Below are positions 36,247 to 45,144 of a DNA stretch of 64,000 nt, in pieces. Each line of letters starts with the position of its first letter. Position 1 is the stretch's first letter. A program made the position numbers and the translations under genes. The notes under the pieces were generated by a model. The model was not told where the DNA came from. It saw nothing but the letters and a program-made list of their open reading frames with translations, and made no database searches. Origin of the DNA: Paenibacillus borealis (GTDB taxonomy: Bacteria > Bacillota > Bacilli > Paenibacillales > Paenibacillaceae); the NCBI RefSeq assembly GCF_000758665.1, contig NZ_CP009285.1, forward strand, positions 2,666,001 to 2,730,000, read 5' to 3'.

Positions 36247-36867
36247 GTGCTGAAAGAAATCCATTTAATCTCGGATGGGAGGCTAAATCCGGAGCAGCTT
36301 GCCGGACTGGCTGCTGCTGTACATGACATGGTGGATTATATCCATCTCCGGGAAAAAGCCATGTCCGCACGGGAACTTCTGGCTGCCGCTGAGCAGTTGC
36401 TTCAAGCAGGGATTCCGCCCTCTAAGCTGGTCATTAATGACCGGATAGATGTGGCTTTGGCGGCCGGGGCGGCCGGCGTCCAATTGGCTTGGCACAGCCT
36501 GCCGCCTGCCGGAGCACGCGGTATTGCACCGGGTCTGCGGCTGGGCAGATCGGTGCACTCCCCGGAGGAAGCGGCACAGGCCGGGCGGCAGGGAGCGGAT
36601 TTCTGTCTGTATGGACATGTATTCCCTACTGCCTGCAAGCCCGGACAGCGGGAACGGGGCCTGGAGCAGCTGGCAGCCGCCGTCCGCTCCAGCAGCATCC
36701 CGCTGATTGCTATTGGAGGCATCACACCGGGGAATGCCGGAGCCGTTCTGTCGAAGGGCGCTGCCGGAATTGCTGTAATGTCCGGGATATGCGGTGCGCC
36801 CGACCCTGCTGCTGCCGCTGAGGCCTACAGAGCATCCGTTCAGGCTGCAGCGTCTGCGATGTCCTGA
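36247..36867 (+). CDS. tenI: Thiazole tautomerase TenI
   Basis: A 206-residue TIM-barrel protein of the ThiE/TenI family. GTG 36247 is preferred: GGAGG lies five bases before it and the product then starts like TenI. Motifs: YIHLREK (31-37), VINDRIDVA (62-70), GRSVHSPEEA, YGHVFPT (122-128) with H124 matching the catalytic His of TenI (ThiE has no such His), and IAIGGITPGNAG. TenI aromatises the thiazole phosphate intermediate made by ThiG. First structural gene behind the riboswitch. Confidence 0.88.
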   Translation: MLKEIHLISDGRLNPEQLAGLAAAVHDMVDYIHLREKAMSARELLAAAEQLLQAGIPPSKLVINDRIDVALAAGAAGVQLAWHSLPPAGARGIAPGLRLGRSVHSPEEAAQAGRQGADFCLYGHVFPTACKPGQRERGLEQLAAAVRSSSIPLIAIGGITPGNAGAVLSKGAAGIAVMSGICGAPDPAAAAEAYRASVQAAASAMS

Positions 36868-36904
36868 AAGAAAACCCAATAACGGGCAAAGGAGGTGAAC
36901 AGGC

Positions 36905-37108
36905 ATGAATTTGACCGTTAACGGACGGACAGGAATGTATGATGAGAGCTGCCGGACGCTGGCTGATCTTCTGGCCCGGCCTGAGTGGACAGGAAAGCTG
37001 GTTATTGTGGAGCTGAATGGTGAGATTACCGGCAGAGACGTTTATGGAGATACATTGCTGAATGAAGGCGACCGCGTGGAGCTGGTTCATTTTGTTGGCG
37101 GAGGCTAG
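36905..37108 (+). CDS. thiS: Sulfur carrier protein ThiS
   Basis: A 67-residue ubiquitin-like protein that ends in VGGG, giving the Gly-Gly C terminus that is adenylated and thiocarboxylated to deliver sulfur to ThiG. LTVNG near the start and VELVHFVGGG at the end are characteristic. ATG 36905 follows AAAGGAGGTGA. It lies 37 bp after tenI. No ThiF, which activates ThiS, is encoded in the window. Confidence 0.95.
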   Translation: MNLTVNGRTGMYDESCRTLADLLARPEWTGKLVIVELNGEITGRDVYGDTLLNEGDRVELVHFVGGG

Positions 37109-37187
37109 GTAACTGTGCGTGCGGCAGATGCAAGAGTGCTGATACACGCAATTTAGATAAAGGCAACGACTTATCACAGGAGGCGAT

Positions 37188-37955
37188 ATGATGCAAGATC
37201 CTTTGGTTATCGGAGGAGTTACTTTAACGAGCAGACTGTTCATCGGGACCGGCAAATACAGCCGCAATACCCTTATTCCCGAGGTGATTGCGCGCTCGGG
37301 TTCACAGGTCATTACGGTTGCCCTGCGCCGGGTAGATCCGGAGAGCAAGGACAATATTGTCACTCATATTCCTTCCCATATGACTCTGCTGCCCAATACC
37401 TCCGGTGCACGCACCGCAGAAGAAGCGGTACGTATTGCCAGGCTGGCGAAGTCGGCGGGACTGGGCAATTGGGTGAAGATCGAGGTTATCAATGATCAGA
37501 AATATTTGCTGCCTGATAATACCGAGACGATCAGAGCTACTGAAATCTTAGCCGCAGAGGGTTTCGTTGTTCTGCCTTATATGAGTCCTGACCTGTCGGC
37601 CGCACTCCGGCTGAAGGCGGCCGGGGCTGCAGCGGTTATGCCGCTGGGAGCGCCGATCGGCTCTAACCGCGGATTGCAGACCAAGGAGCTGATCCGGATT
37701 CTGATAGCAGAAACGGGTCTGCCCATAATCGTGGATGCCGGTATCGGCAGACCCTCCGAGGCTGCTGAGGCGATGGAAATGGGCGCATCCGCTGTGCTGC
37801 TGAACACGGCAATTGCCACCGCCCGGGACCCGCTTCTGATGGCGGAGGCGTTCCGGGAAGCGGTGTCGGCGGGGCGGAACGCCTTTCTGGCCGGGCTGGG
37901 GCCTGTGGAAGAGACGGCTGCAGCTTCTTCGCCGCTGACCGGATTTCTCGCCTGA
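37188..37955 (+). CDS. thiG: Thiazole synthase ThiG
   Basis: A 255-residue enzyme making the thiazole phosphate of thiamine from DXP, dehydroglycine and ThiS thiocarboxylate. Motifs: [40 protein letters not shown] with the Schiff-base Lys (K97), [14 protein letters not shown] and [18 protein letters not shown]. The start follows AGGAGGCG. It is 79 bp after thiS. Confidence 0.96.
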   Translation: MMQDPLVIGGVTLTSRLFIGTGKYSRNTLIPEVIARSGSQVITVALRRVDPESKDNIVTHIPSHMTLLPNTSGARTAEEAVRIARLAKSAGLGNWVKIEVINDQKYLLPDNTETIRATEILAAEGFVVLPYMSPDLSAALRLKAAGAAAVMPLGAPIGSNRGLQTKELIRILIAETGLPIIVDAGIGRPSEAAEAMEMGASAVLLNTAIATARDPLLMAEAFREAVSAGRNAFLAGLGPVEETAAASSPLTGFLA

Positions 37956-37986
37956 CTGATGTTGTGTAAGGAAAAGGAGGAGGGAC

Positions 37987-39108
37987 ATGAGCTTTTATGA
38001 TACGCTGACCCGGCTGGAACAGCTGCCTTACGGGAGGGTATGGAAACAGTATACTGCGCTCGATGTGAAGCGGGCGCTTCGCCTGGAGCAACTGGACGAG
38101 GACGGGCTGATGGCCCTGCTGTCTCCGGCAGCAGAGCCATACCTGGAGGAGATGGCGCAGAAGGCGCATAGATTGACGCGTACGCAATTCGGTCATGTGA
38201 TGCAGCTGTTTACACCGATGTATCTGGCTGATTTCTGCGTCAATCATTGTACTTACTGCAGCTTTAGCTCCATTTATGATTTTCCGCGCAAAAAACTGAC
38301 GCTGGATGAGGTCCGGCGGGAAGCGGAAGCTATCGCAGCCACAGGGCTGCGCCACATTCTGATTCTGACCGGAGAATCCCGGAATGAAAGTCCGGCCAGT
38401 TATGTGAAAGACTGCGTGAAGGTGCTCCGCAGCTATTTCTCTTCAGTCAGCATTGAAGTGAATCCGCTCACTACGGAAGAATACGCTGACCTTAGACAGG
38501 CGGGAGTAGACGGCCTGACGCTGTATCAGGAGGTCTATCATCAGGAGACCTACCGCCAGCTGCATGTGAAAGGCCCAAAGCGGGTGTACCGCAACCGTCT
38601 GGATGCGCCCGAGCGCGGCTGCCTTGCCGGATTCCGCTCCGTAAATATCGGAGCCCTGCTGGGCATGTACGAATGGCGTCAGGAAGCGCTTGCGACTGCA
38701 CTGCACGCCAGGTATTTGCAGGACAAGTATCCGGAGTGTGAAATCGGTTTGTCCATTCCCCGTTTTCGGCCGTACCTCGGTGATTTTAATCCTGCAAGTG
38801 ATGTAACCGACCGTGCGCTGGTGCAGATCATTCTGGCGTACCGTCTGTTTCTGCCGCGTTCCGGGATTTCACTGTCCACGCGGGAGCCGGCAGCGCTGCG
38901 CGATCATCTGGTTCATCTCGGGATCACGAAGATGTCTGCCGGGGTATCCACCGAGGTAGGCGGACATACGCTGGAGGGTGGAACCCCGCAGTTTGAAATA
39001 TCAGACAGCCGAAACGTGGATGAGATCATTGAGATGCTGGAGGCAAAGGGGCTGCAGCCGGTGTTCAAGGACTGGGACATCCTGGATGATTCGCTAGCCA
39101 TGCCTTAA
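37987..39108 (+). CDS. thiH: 2-iminoacetate synthase ThiH (radical SAM tyrosine lyase)
   Basis: A 373-residue radical SAM enzyme that cleaves tyrosine to dehydroglycine and p-cresol. The [4Fe-4S]-binding C84-x3-C88-x2-C91 (FCVNHCTYCSF) is present, along with ILILTGESRNESP, SIEVNPLTTEEYADL, YQEVYHQETY and the C-terminal KMSAGVSTEVGGH segment. B. subtilis uses the oxygen-dependent ThiO for this step instead, so ThiH suggests an oxygen-sensitive or facultatively anaerobic route. It ends the riboswitch operon just before a long hairpin. Confidence 0.95.
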   Translation: MSFYDTLTRLEQLPYGRVWKQYTALDVKRALRLEQLDEDGLMALLSPAAEPYLEEMAQKAHRLTRTQFGHVMQLFTPMYLADFCVNHCTYCSFSSIYDFPRKKLTLDEVRREAEAIAATGLRHILILTGESRNESPASYVKDCVKVLRSYFSSVSIEVNPLTTEEYADLRQAGVDGLTLYQEVYHQETYRQLHVKGPKRVYRNRLDAPERGCLAGFRSVNIGALLGMYEWRQEALATALHARYLQDKYPECEIGLSIPRFRPYLGDFNPASDVTDRALVQIILAYRLFLPRSGISLSTREPAALRDHLVHLGITKMSAGVSTEVGGHTLEGGTPQFEISDSRNVDEIIEMLEAKGLQPVFKDWDILDDSLAMP

Positions 39109-39112
39109 CTTG

Positions 39113-39148
39113 ATGCAAATAACCCGCCGTGAGGCGGGTTATTTGCAT
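39113..39148. terminator. Perfect 16-bp hairpin, likely bidirectional terminator
   Basis: ATGCAAATAACCCGCC pairs without mismatch with GGCGGGTTATTTGCAT over GTGA. It separates the convergent thiH and yfbR-like genes. Confidence 0.88.
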
Positions 39149-39206
39149 TGCAGGGCTTAACGGCCGGTGCGGTGCTGTATTCTTCAAGCGGCCGCACGAT
39201 CTCCCG

Positions 39207-39833
39207 CTAGTCGGCGGGGGTCTCCGGACTCATGCTTGAAGACAGCTCGTCCAGCGACAGCTCGAAGCCCGGAGCCATATGGGTAAGGAAATACTCCATC
39301 TCCGGCATCGCAAGCCCATGCAGCTTCGCGGCCGTCTGCTCCCGGGCTGCTGCGAATTCGCGGTTGCCTGCGGCGGTTTCCCAGACGCATTTCAGGTATG
39401 CGTCGAGCACATCCGCCGCCTTGACGTAGCGGAGCAGTCCGGCATCCTCGGAGCCGGGCGGGCTGTCCTGGGGCTGCAGGAGCGGCGCATAGACTGCGCT
39501 CAGCTCCGGCGGGATCATCGCCGACAGGCGCTCGGCGGCGGCCCGCTCCATGTCGCGGAAGCTGGACAGCAGCCGCGGGTTGTTATGCTTCACCGGCGTA
39601 GCGATGTCGCCGGTGAAGACCTCGGTGGCGTCGTGAAACAACGCCATCGCGGATGCACGGTCGGCGTTCAGCGACCGGCCGAAGTGGACATTGCCGATGG
39701 TGCACAGCATGTGCGCCAGCAGGGCGACCTGGAACGAATGCTGCGCCACGTTCTCCGGGGTGGTGCTGCGCATGAGGCTCCAGCGCTGGATATATTGCAG
39801 CCGGTAGAGATAGGCAGAGAAATGGTAGTTCAA
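39207..39833 (-). CDS. yfbR: YfbR-like HD-domain 5'-deoxynucleotidase
   Basis: A 208-residue HD hydrolase. YfbR-type motifs: RWSLMRSTTPENVAQHSFQ with the first His, ALFHDATEVFTGDIATPVK with HD and the conserved E-x-x-x-G-D-x-x-x-P, and KAADVLDAYLKC with the last Asp. E. coli YfbR removes the 5' phosphate of deoxynucleoside monophosphates. TTG 39833 is the start, with AAAGGGG about 13 bases upstream. The gene is divergent from the fumarase gene and convergent with thiH. Confidence 0.88.
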   Translation of the reverse strand: MNYHFSAYLYRLQYIQRWSLMRSTTPENVAQHSFQVALLAHMLCTIGNVHFGRSLNADRASAMALFHDATEVFTGDIATPVKHNNPRLLSSFRDMERAAAERLSAMIPPELSAVYAPLLQPQDSPPGSEDAGLLRYVKAADVLDAYLKCVWETAAGNREFAAAREQTAAKLHGLAMPEMEYFLTHMAPGFELSLDELSSSMSPETPAD

Positions 39834-39931
39834 TTTTTAAGTAACCCCTTTCATGAGCAGCTTAATATGATATTATAATAACTAATTGTAACAGAGTTAG
39901 GACAGCCTGAAACAGATGGAGAGGAGACTGA

Positions 39932-41638
39932 ATGAAGATGCAGCATTTTGAAGACAGCATTTATAATCTGATCGTAGAGACCTCCACGAATTTGCCGGGT
40001 GATGTGCGCCGGGCGGTCGCAAAAGGGCGTGCGCTGGAAGACCGGGCGACCCGCTCCGGACTGGCACTGACTACCATTGCCCAGAATATCGGCATGGCGG
40101 AGCTTCAGGTATCGCCGATCTGTCAGGATACGGGGATGCCGACTTTTATTATCCATACGCCGGTAGGCGTGAATCAGATAGAGATGAAGAAGGATATTCA
40201 TAACGCAATTATCCGGGCGACGAAGAACGGCAAGCTGCGGCCTAACTCCGTAGATTCCCTTACAGGTGAGAACAGCGGGGACAACCTGGGTGCAGGCACG
40301 CCGGTGATTCACTTTGAGCAATGGGAAGAGGAAGGTATTGATGTAAGGCTCATTCTGAAGGGCGGCGGCTGCGAAAATAAGAATATTCAGTACAGCCTCC
40401 CGGCAGAGCTGGAAGGTCTGGGCAAAGCCGGACGTGATCTAGACGGCATCCGCAAATGTATTCTTCATTCGGTATTCCAGGCGCAGGGCCAGGGCTGCAG
40501 TGCAGGCTTCATTGGCGTAGGGATCGGCGGCGACCGTACAACGGGCTATGAGCTGGCCAAGAAGCAGCTGTTCCGCAAGGTCGAGGATGTGAATCCCACC
40601 CAAGATCTGGGTAAGCTGGAAGATTACATTATGGAGAATGCCAACAAGCTTGGCATCGGCACGATGGGCTTCGGCGGTGAAGTTACGCTGCTCGGCTGCA
40701 AAATCGGGGTTATGAATCGGCTGCCGGCCAGCTTCTTTGTCTCCGTTGCCTATAATTGCTGGGCTTTCCGCCGTCAGGGAATTCTGGTGCATCCGGCAAC
40801 CGGGGACATCAAGGAATGGTTGTATGAGAGCGGCACGGGAATATCGGTAGAAGGTGACGAGGCAGCACAGCCTGTACCTGAACCGGTGGGAGTATCCGCT
40901 GATGGTGCAGCGTGCGGCATCATTCCGGAGGATGCAACGATTCCTGCAGCCCCGGCCCTCTTGTCAGATACTGGTGAAGCTGCTTCTGATGCTGTTGTGC
41001 CGGTTAACGGCAAGGTAACTGAACCAGCAGCCGCAGGCTCCGGCACACCGGGTGGTTCGCGCGAAATCCGCCTGACTACGCCGATCAGCGAGGAGGATAT
41101 CCGCAGCCTGCGCGTCGGTGATGTGGTTATTCTCTCCGGGGAGATGCATACCGGCCGTGATGCCCTGCACAAATATCTGATGGACCACGACGCTCCCGTG
41201 GATCTGAACGGTGCCGTCATTTATCACTGCGGTCCGGTCATGCTGAAGGATGACGAGGGCTGGCATGTGAAGGCGGCAGGCCCGACGACGAGTATCCGTG
41301 AGGAGCCGTACCAGGGCGATATTATTAAGAAATTCGGCATCCGTGCCGTAATCGGCAAAGGCGGAATGGGCCCGAAAACACTAAAGGCATTAGGTGAGCA
41401 CGGCGGCGTATATCTCAACGCAATTGGCGGTGCAGCCCAGTATTATGCAGAATGCATCAAGAAGGTTAACGCCGTTGATTTCATGGAATTCGGAATTCCG
41501 GAGGCCATGTGGCATCTGCAGGTAGACGGATTCGCAGCTATCGTTACGATGGACGCCCACGGCAACAGCCTGCATGCCGATGTGGAGAAGGATTCCGCCG
41601 CCAAGCTGGCCCAGTTCCGGGAGCCGGTATTTAAATAG
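39932..41638 (+). CDS. Class I fumarate hydratase, fused alpha and beta domains
   Basis: A 568-residue [4Fe-4S] hydro-lyase interconverting fumarate and malate. The alpha part (about 1-300) has the cluster ligands in SPICQDTGMP, GGGCENKN and GQGCSAGF. The beta part (about 380-568) has GDVVILSGEMHTGRDALHK, IYHCGPVM and VIGKGGMGP. A ~70-residue Ala/Pro/Val-rich linker (about 306-378) joins them, longer than I expect for single-chain FumA/FumB enzymes. Such enzymes are oxygen-sensitive. It is a single-gene unit ending in a terminator. Confidence 0.92.
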   Translation: MKMQHFEDSIYNLIVETSTNLPGDVRRAVAKGRALEDRATRSGLALTTIAQNIGMAELQVSPICQDTGMPTFIIHTPVGVNQIEMKKDIHNAIIRATKNGKLRPNSVDSLTGENSGDNLGAGTPVIHFEQWEEEGIDVRLILKGGGCENKNIQYSLPAELEGLGKAGRDLDGIRKCILHSVFQAQGQGCSAGFIGVGIGGDRTTGYELAKKQLFRKVEDVNPTQDLGKLEDYIMENANKLGIGTMGFGGEVTLLGCKIGVMNRLPASFFVSVAYNCWAFRRQGILVHPATGDIKEWLYESGTGISVEGDEAAQPVPEPVGVSADGAACGIIPEDATIPAAPALLSDTGEAASDAVVPVNGKVTEPAAAGSGTPGGSREIRLTTPISEEDIRSLRVGDVVILSGEMHTGRDALHKYLMDHDAPVDLNGAVIYHCGPVMLKDDEGWHVKAAGPTTSIREEPYQGDIIKKFGIRAVIGKGGMGPKTLKALGEHGGVYLNAIGGAAQYYAECIKKVNAVDFMEFGIPEAMWHLQVDGFAAIVTMDAHGNSLHADVEKDSAAKLAQFREPVFK

Positions 41639-41715
41639 ACAGCTCAGGTTTTCTGTCTGGCGGCAAATTTTTGCCGGGTGAGATTAATGAAAATGTATAT
41701 TTATTCGATAGTATT

Positions 41716-41750
41716 AAGACCTCTTTCTGTTTGATGAAAGAGGTCTTTTT
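41716..41750 (+). terminator. Terminator after the fumarase gene
   Basis: AAGACCTCTTTC and GAAAGAGGTCTT pair around TGTTTGAT and lead into TTTTT. Confidence 0.92.
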
Positions 41751-41898
41751 GCGGTGCTGTCCAGGAAAGAGACCGAAACCGGTTGCTGCTCCGTCAGGAT
41801 CAAGCGGCTGGCTGATGCTAAACGATGAAATTTACGCGTATTGCAGAGTCGTTATCCTATATGGGCTGCGGCTTCTGATGAAGAAAGATTTATATGTC

Positions 41899-41950
41899 TT
41901 GACAGCGCATACAAGTCCATGTTAATTTTTAGTGGGGAAACCGGTTTCCC
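41899..41950 (+). promoter_or_regulatory. Amylase promoter with overlapping palindromic operator candidate
   Basis: A perfect TTGACA (41899-41904) and a weak -10 (GTTAAT, 41921-41926) are followed within ten bases by the perfect 16-bp palindrome GGGAAACCGGTTTCCC (41935-41950), placed where transcription would start. The symmetry with a central CCGG is of the type bound by LacI-family sugar repressors. A related GAAACCGGTTGC lies at 41775-41786. The rest of 41751-42039 has no gene. Confidence 0.6.
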
Positions 41951-42039
41951 TAAATTGAATTAAAGTAGATTGTTGACGGCAGCGTGTTCTATTGGTCAGA
42001 AAGTGTTGTGCATACGCATTTATGAGAGGGAGATGAAGA

Positions 42040-45000
42040 ATGAAACGTAAGCATTGGCTTATCCCCGTCCTTATCACATCCATGGTTCTTTCGATCACGA
42101 TGAATTTATTTGTTCTGCCTCCAGTTAAGGCTGAAGCGGCCAGTATTGGCACGGTTACAGAGAATGATACGATTTATCAGATTATGGTTGACCGTTTCAA
42201 TGACGGCGACTCCTCCAATAATGCCACTGGAGCGGCTATCCGCTACGGAGAGACTTCTGAAGAGGATTTCCGTTATATGAAGGGCGGCGACTGGCAGGGG
42301 GTTATCGATAAGCTCCCCTATATTCACAATATGGGCTACACGGCGATCTGGATTTCTCCGGTTGCCGAGCCGCAGATGACCAACCGCGAGAATAACGGAA
42401 CCGGGAAGAACACAGCCTACCACGGCTACAATGTCAAAGACCCTAATGCGGCCAACCCTTATTTCGGTACAAAAGAGAAGCTTAAGGAGCTGGTGGATTC
42501 AGCGCATGCGCTCGGAATCAAGGTCATCATCGACGTTGTTCCGAACCATATCGGCGATTATATGCTGGGAACCCAGGCTTATTATGATATCCCGGCGTTG
42601 CAGCCGGTCGCCCCTTTTAATAATCCGGCATGGTATCATCACAACGGGGATATTAACTGGTCACTGGCGGATGGGCGATATGATCAGTGGGCCCAGGATT
42701 ATTTGGAGAATCACGATCTGGGCGGCTTGGATGATATCGACTTCGATGTTCCTGCCGCTAAGCAGGCCATCTTCAGCTCGATTAAAGGCTGGTTTGATTA
42801 TACAGGGGCGGACGGTGCCCGTGTTGATGCCGCCAAGCTGATGAAGCCGACGGATATCGGCGAGCTGCAGACGCTGCTGGGCGTGAACACCTTCGGAGAG
42901 AATTTTGACGGCAATGCCGAATTTGTCTCCCGCTGGGTAGGCAGCAGCAAGGAGTGGGGCATGCTCGATTTCCCGCTATTCTTCTCTGTCTTGAACAGCT
43001 TTGCTTACGGACAGTCCTTCGATTCTAATGTTAAGAGTACACTGGCTCTCGATTCCTATTACAACGGCAATGCGAATCATATGGTTACCTTCATTGATAA
43101 TCATGACCGCAACCGTTTCCTGACAGAAGCCGGAGGCAGTGTAGAGAAGCTGCAGAATGCCTTGTCCTTCATCTTCACTGTGCGCGGAACCCCGGTGGTG
43201 TTCCAGGGAACTGAACAGAATAAAGGCAACGGGAACGGCCAGATCATGACTGGCGGCATTGCCGATACGTGGAACCGCTGGTCCATGGTGAAGCGTGATG
43301 CGAGCGGCAATGTTCTGGAGAATTATTTTAACGAGAACGCCAGCACCTACAAGCATGTAGCCAAGCTTAACGAAATCCGCAAAAATAATCCTGCGCTGCG
43401 CACCGGCACCCAGCGTGAAATGTGGTCTGCCCAGAATCTGTACGCGTTCTCCCGCCGGATTGACAGCGGTGCGAATGTGGGACAGGAAGTCATCTCCGCA
43501 TTCAGCAATGCAGCAAACGGTTCGCAGACGGTTACGATTCCGCTGCGCGCTGAGAGCACTCTTACTGTAGGGACGGTACTGATTAACCAGTTGAACACCT
43601 CTGACACGGTAACCGTGCAATCAGGCGGCGCGACCGGCAAACAGATTACTGTCACTCTTGGTGCGAATTCCGCCAAAATCTATTCGAAGACACAGCCTGT
43701 TGTGGATACGCAGGCTCCGACTGTTCCGGCGAATGTAACAGCCACTGTGCAGAATGCTTCCAGTGCGCTTGTAAGCTGGTCTGCTTCCACGGATAATGTC
43801 GGAGTTACAGGTTATGAGATTTACCGCAATGGAGTCAAGATCGGCACCTCGGCGACAACATCTTATACAGACAACGGTTTGTCTGGCAGTACCAATTACT
43901 CGTATACGATAAAAGCGTATGATGCCGCCGCCAACCTGTCGGCATTCAGCGCCGCGGCCCTGATCGTCACTCCTGCCGGAAATAGTGTGACGATCTATTA
44001 CAAGCAGGGCTACACCACACCTTACATCCACTACCGTCCGGCTGCGGGCACCTGGACGACTGCGCCGGGTGTAGCGATTCCAGCCGCAGAAGTGGCAGGC
44101 TATAACAAAATCACCATCAACATCGGTGCGGCCACCCAGCTGGAAGCCTGCTTCAACAATGGCAGCGGCACCTGGGACAGCAACGGCGGCAGCAATTATC
44201 TGTTCGGAGCGGGCACCTGGACGTATATTCCGACAGGAACGATCCAGGCAGGGGGGCCGGCTGTGCCGACCGCATCACCGACTGCGACACCAACGGTGAC
44301 GCCAACGCCGACGCCGACTGCAACGCCAACAGCTACACCAACCGCGACACCGACAGCAACACCAACGGCTACGCCGACGGCAACACCGACAGCAACACCA
44401 ACGGCTACGCCGACGGCAACACCGACAGCAACTCCTGTGCCAACCGCCACTCCGGTGGGCAATACAGCGACGATCTATTACAAGAATACGGCCTATACCA
44501 ACTCCTATATCCATTATAAGCTGGATGGAGCGACAGACTGGACGGCCTCGCCTGGAGTACAGATGCAGGCATCCGCATTCAGCGGCTACAAGGCGATTAC
44601 CATCCAGCTCGGAACCGCAACCGGCCTAACTGCAGCGTTTAATAACGGCAGCGGAACCTGGGACAACAATGGAGGGAACAACTATCACTTCAGTGCAGGC
44701 AGCTCAAGCCTTGTGGGGGGAAGTCTTACAACCGGAGAGCCTCAGGCGGACAGCGTGACGTTCCGGGTCTCTGTTCCGGCCACCACTCCAACGAGCGGGC
44801 CTGTCTATCTGACCGGGTCGTTCAACAGCTGGAACGCAGCTGACCCGGCATACCAACTGACCAAGGGCAGCGACGGTGTCTATTCCATCACCCTGAGCCT
44901 ACCGGCAGGAACAGCAGTGACGTATAAGCTGACGCGCGGCAGCTGGGCTACGGTAGAGACAGCATCCGGCGGAGCAGATATTGCGAACCGTGCGCTCACA

Positions 45001-45057
45001 CCGGCGGGCGGCGCGCAGACCGTCACGCTGACCGTGCAGCGCTGGAAGGATCAATAG
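42040..45057 (+). CDS. Secreted GH13 alpha-amylase with FN3, two CBM25 and a CBM20-like module
   Basis: A 1005-residue starch hydrolase. Signal peptide 1-34. The GH13 barrel carries IIDVVPNH (163-170), the nucleophile region GARVDAAKL with D263, the acid/base region FGENFDG with E287 and FIDNHD with D356. After a beta domain come a fibronectin type III domain (about 557-645), a CBM25 (about 649-728; [20 protein letters not shown]), a (TPTA)n linker (about 742-807), a second CBM25 (about 808-897) and a CBM20-like starch-binding domain (about 905-1005; [11 protein letters not shown]). The tail from FN3 on is nearly identical to that of the next gene. Likely co-transcribed with it. Confidence 0.93.
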   Translation: MKRKHWLIPVLITSMVLSITMNLFVLPPVKAEAASIGTVTENDTIYQIMVDRFNDGDSSNNATGAAIRYGETSEEDFRYMKGGDWQGVIDKLPYIHNMGYTAIWISPVAEPQMTNRENNGTGKNTAYHGYNVKDPNAANPYFGTKEKLKELVDSAHALGIKVIIDVVPNHIGDYMLGTQAYYDIPALQPVAPFNNPAWYHHNGDINWSLADGRYDQWAQDYLENHDLGGLDDIDFDVPAAKQAIFSSIKGWFDYTGADGARVDAAKLMKPTDIGELQTLLGVNTFGENFDGNAEFVSRWVGSSKEWGMLDFPLFFSVLNSFAYGQSFDSNVKSTLALDSYYNGNANHMVTFIDNHDRNRFLTEAGGSVEKLQNALSFIFTVRGTPVVFQGTEQNKGNGNGQIMTGGIADTWNRWSMVKRDASGNVLENYFNENASTYKHVAKLNEIRKNNPALRTGTQREMWSAQNLYAFSRRIDSGANVGQEVISAFSNAANGSQTVTIPLRAESTLTVGTVLINQLNTSDTVTVQSGGATGKQITVTLGANSAKIYSKTQPVVDTQAPTVPANVTATVQNASSALVSWSASTDNVGVTGYEIYRNGVKIGTSATTSYTDNGLSGSTNYSYTIKAYDAAANLSAFSAAALIVTPAGNSVTIYYKQGYTTPYIHYRPAAGTWTTAPGVAIPAAEVAGYNKITINIGAATQLEACFNNGSGTWDSNGGSNYLFGAGTWTYIPTGTIQAGGPAVPTASPTATPTVTPTPTPTATPTATPTATPTATPTATPTATPTATPTATPTATPTATPVPTATPVGNTATIYYKNTAYTNSYIHYKLDGATDWTASPGVQMQASAFSGYKAITIQLGTATGLTAAFNNGSGTWDNNGGNNYHFSAGSSSLVGGSLTTGEPQADSVTFRVSVPATTPTSGPVYLTGSFNSWNAADPAYQLTKGSDGVYSITLSLPAGTAVTYKLTRGSWATVETASGGADIANRALTPAGGAQTVTLTVQRWKDQ

Positions 45058-45144
45058 GGAATGACAGGGGGCGAAGGATGAATTCCGGCGCCCCCGTTCT
45101 TATGAATAAGCTGATATGGTTGAAGAGAGAGGAGCTGAAAGCTG

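Noticed and set aside
44196..44514. Minus-strand Gly/Val or Cys/Arg repeat frames opposite the amylase linker
   Set aside because: They mirror the Thr/Pro linker codons of the plus-strand amylase.
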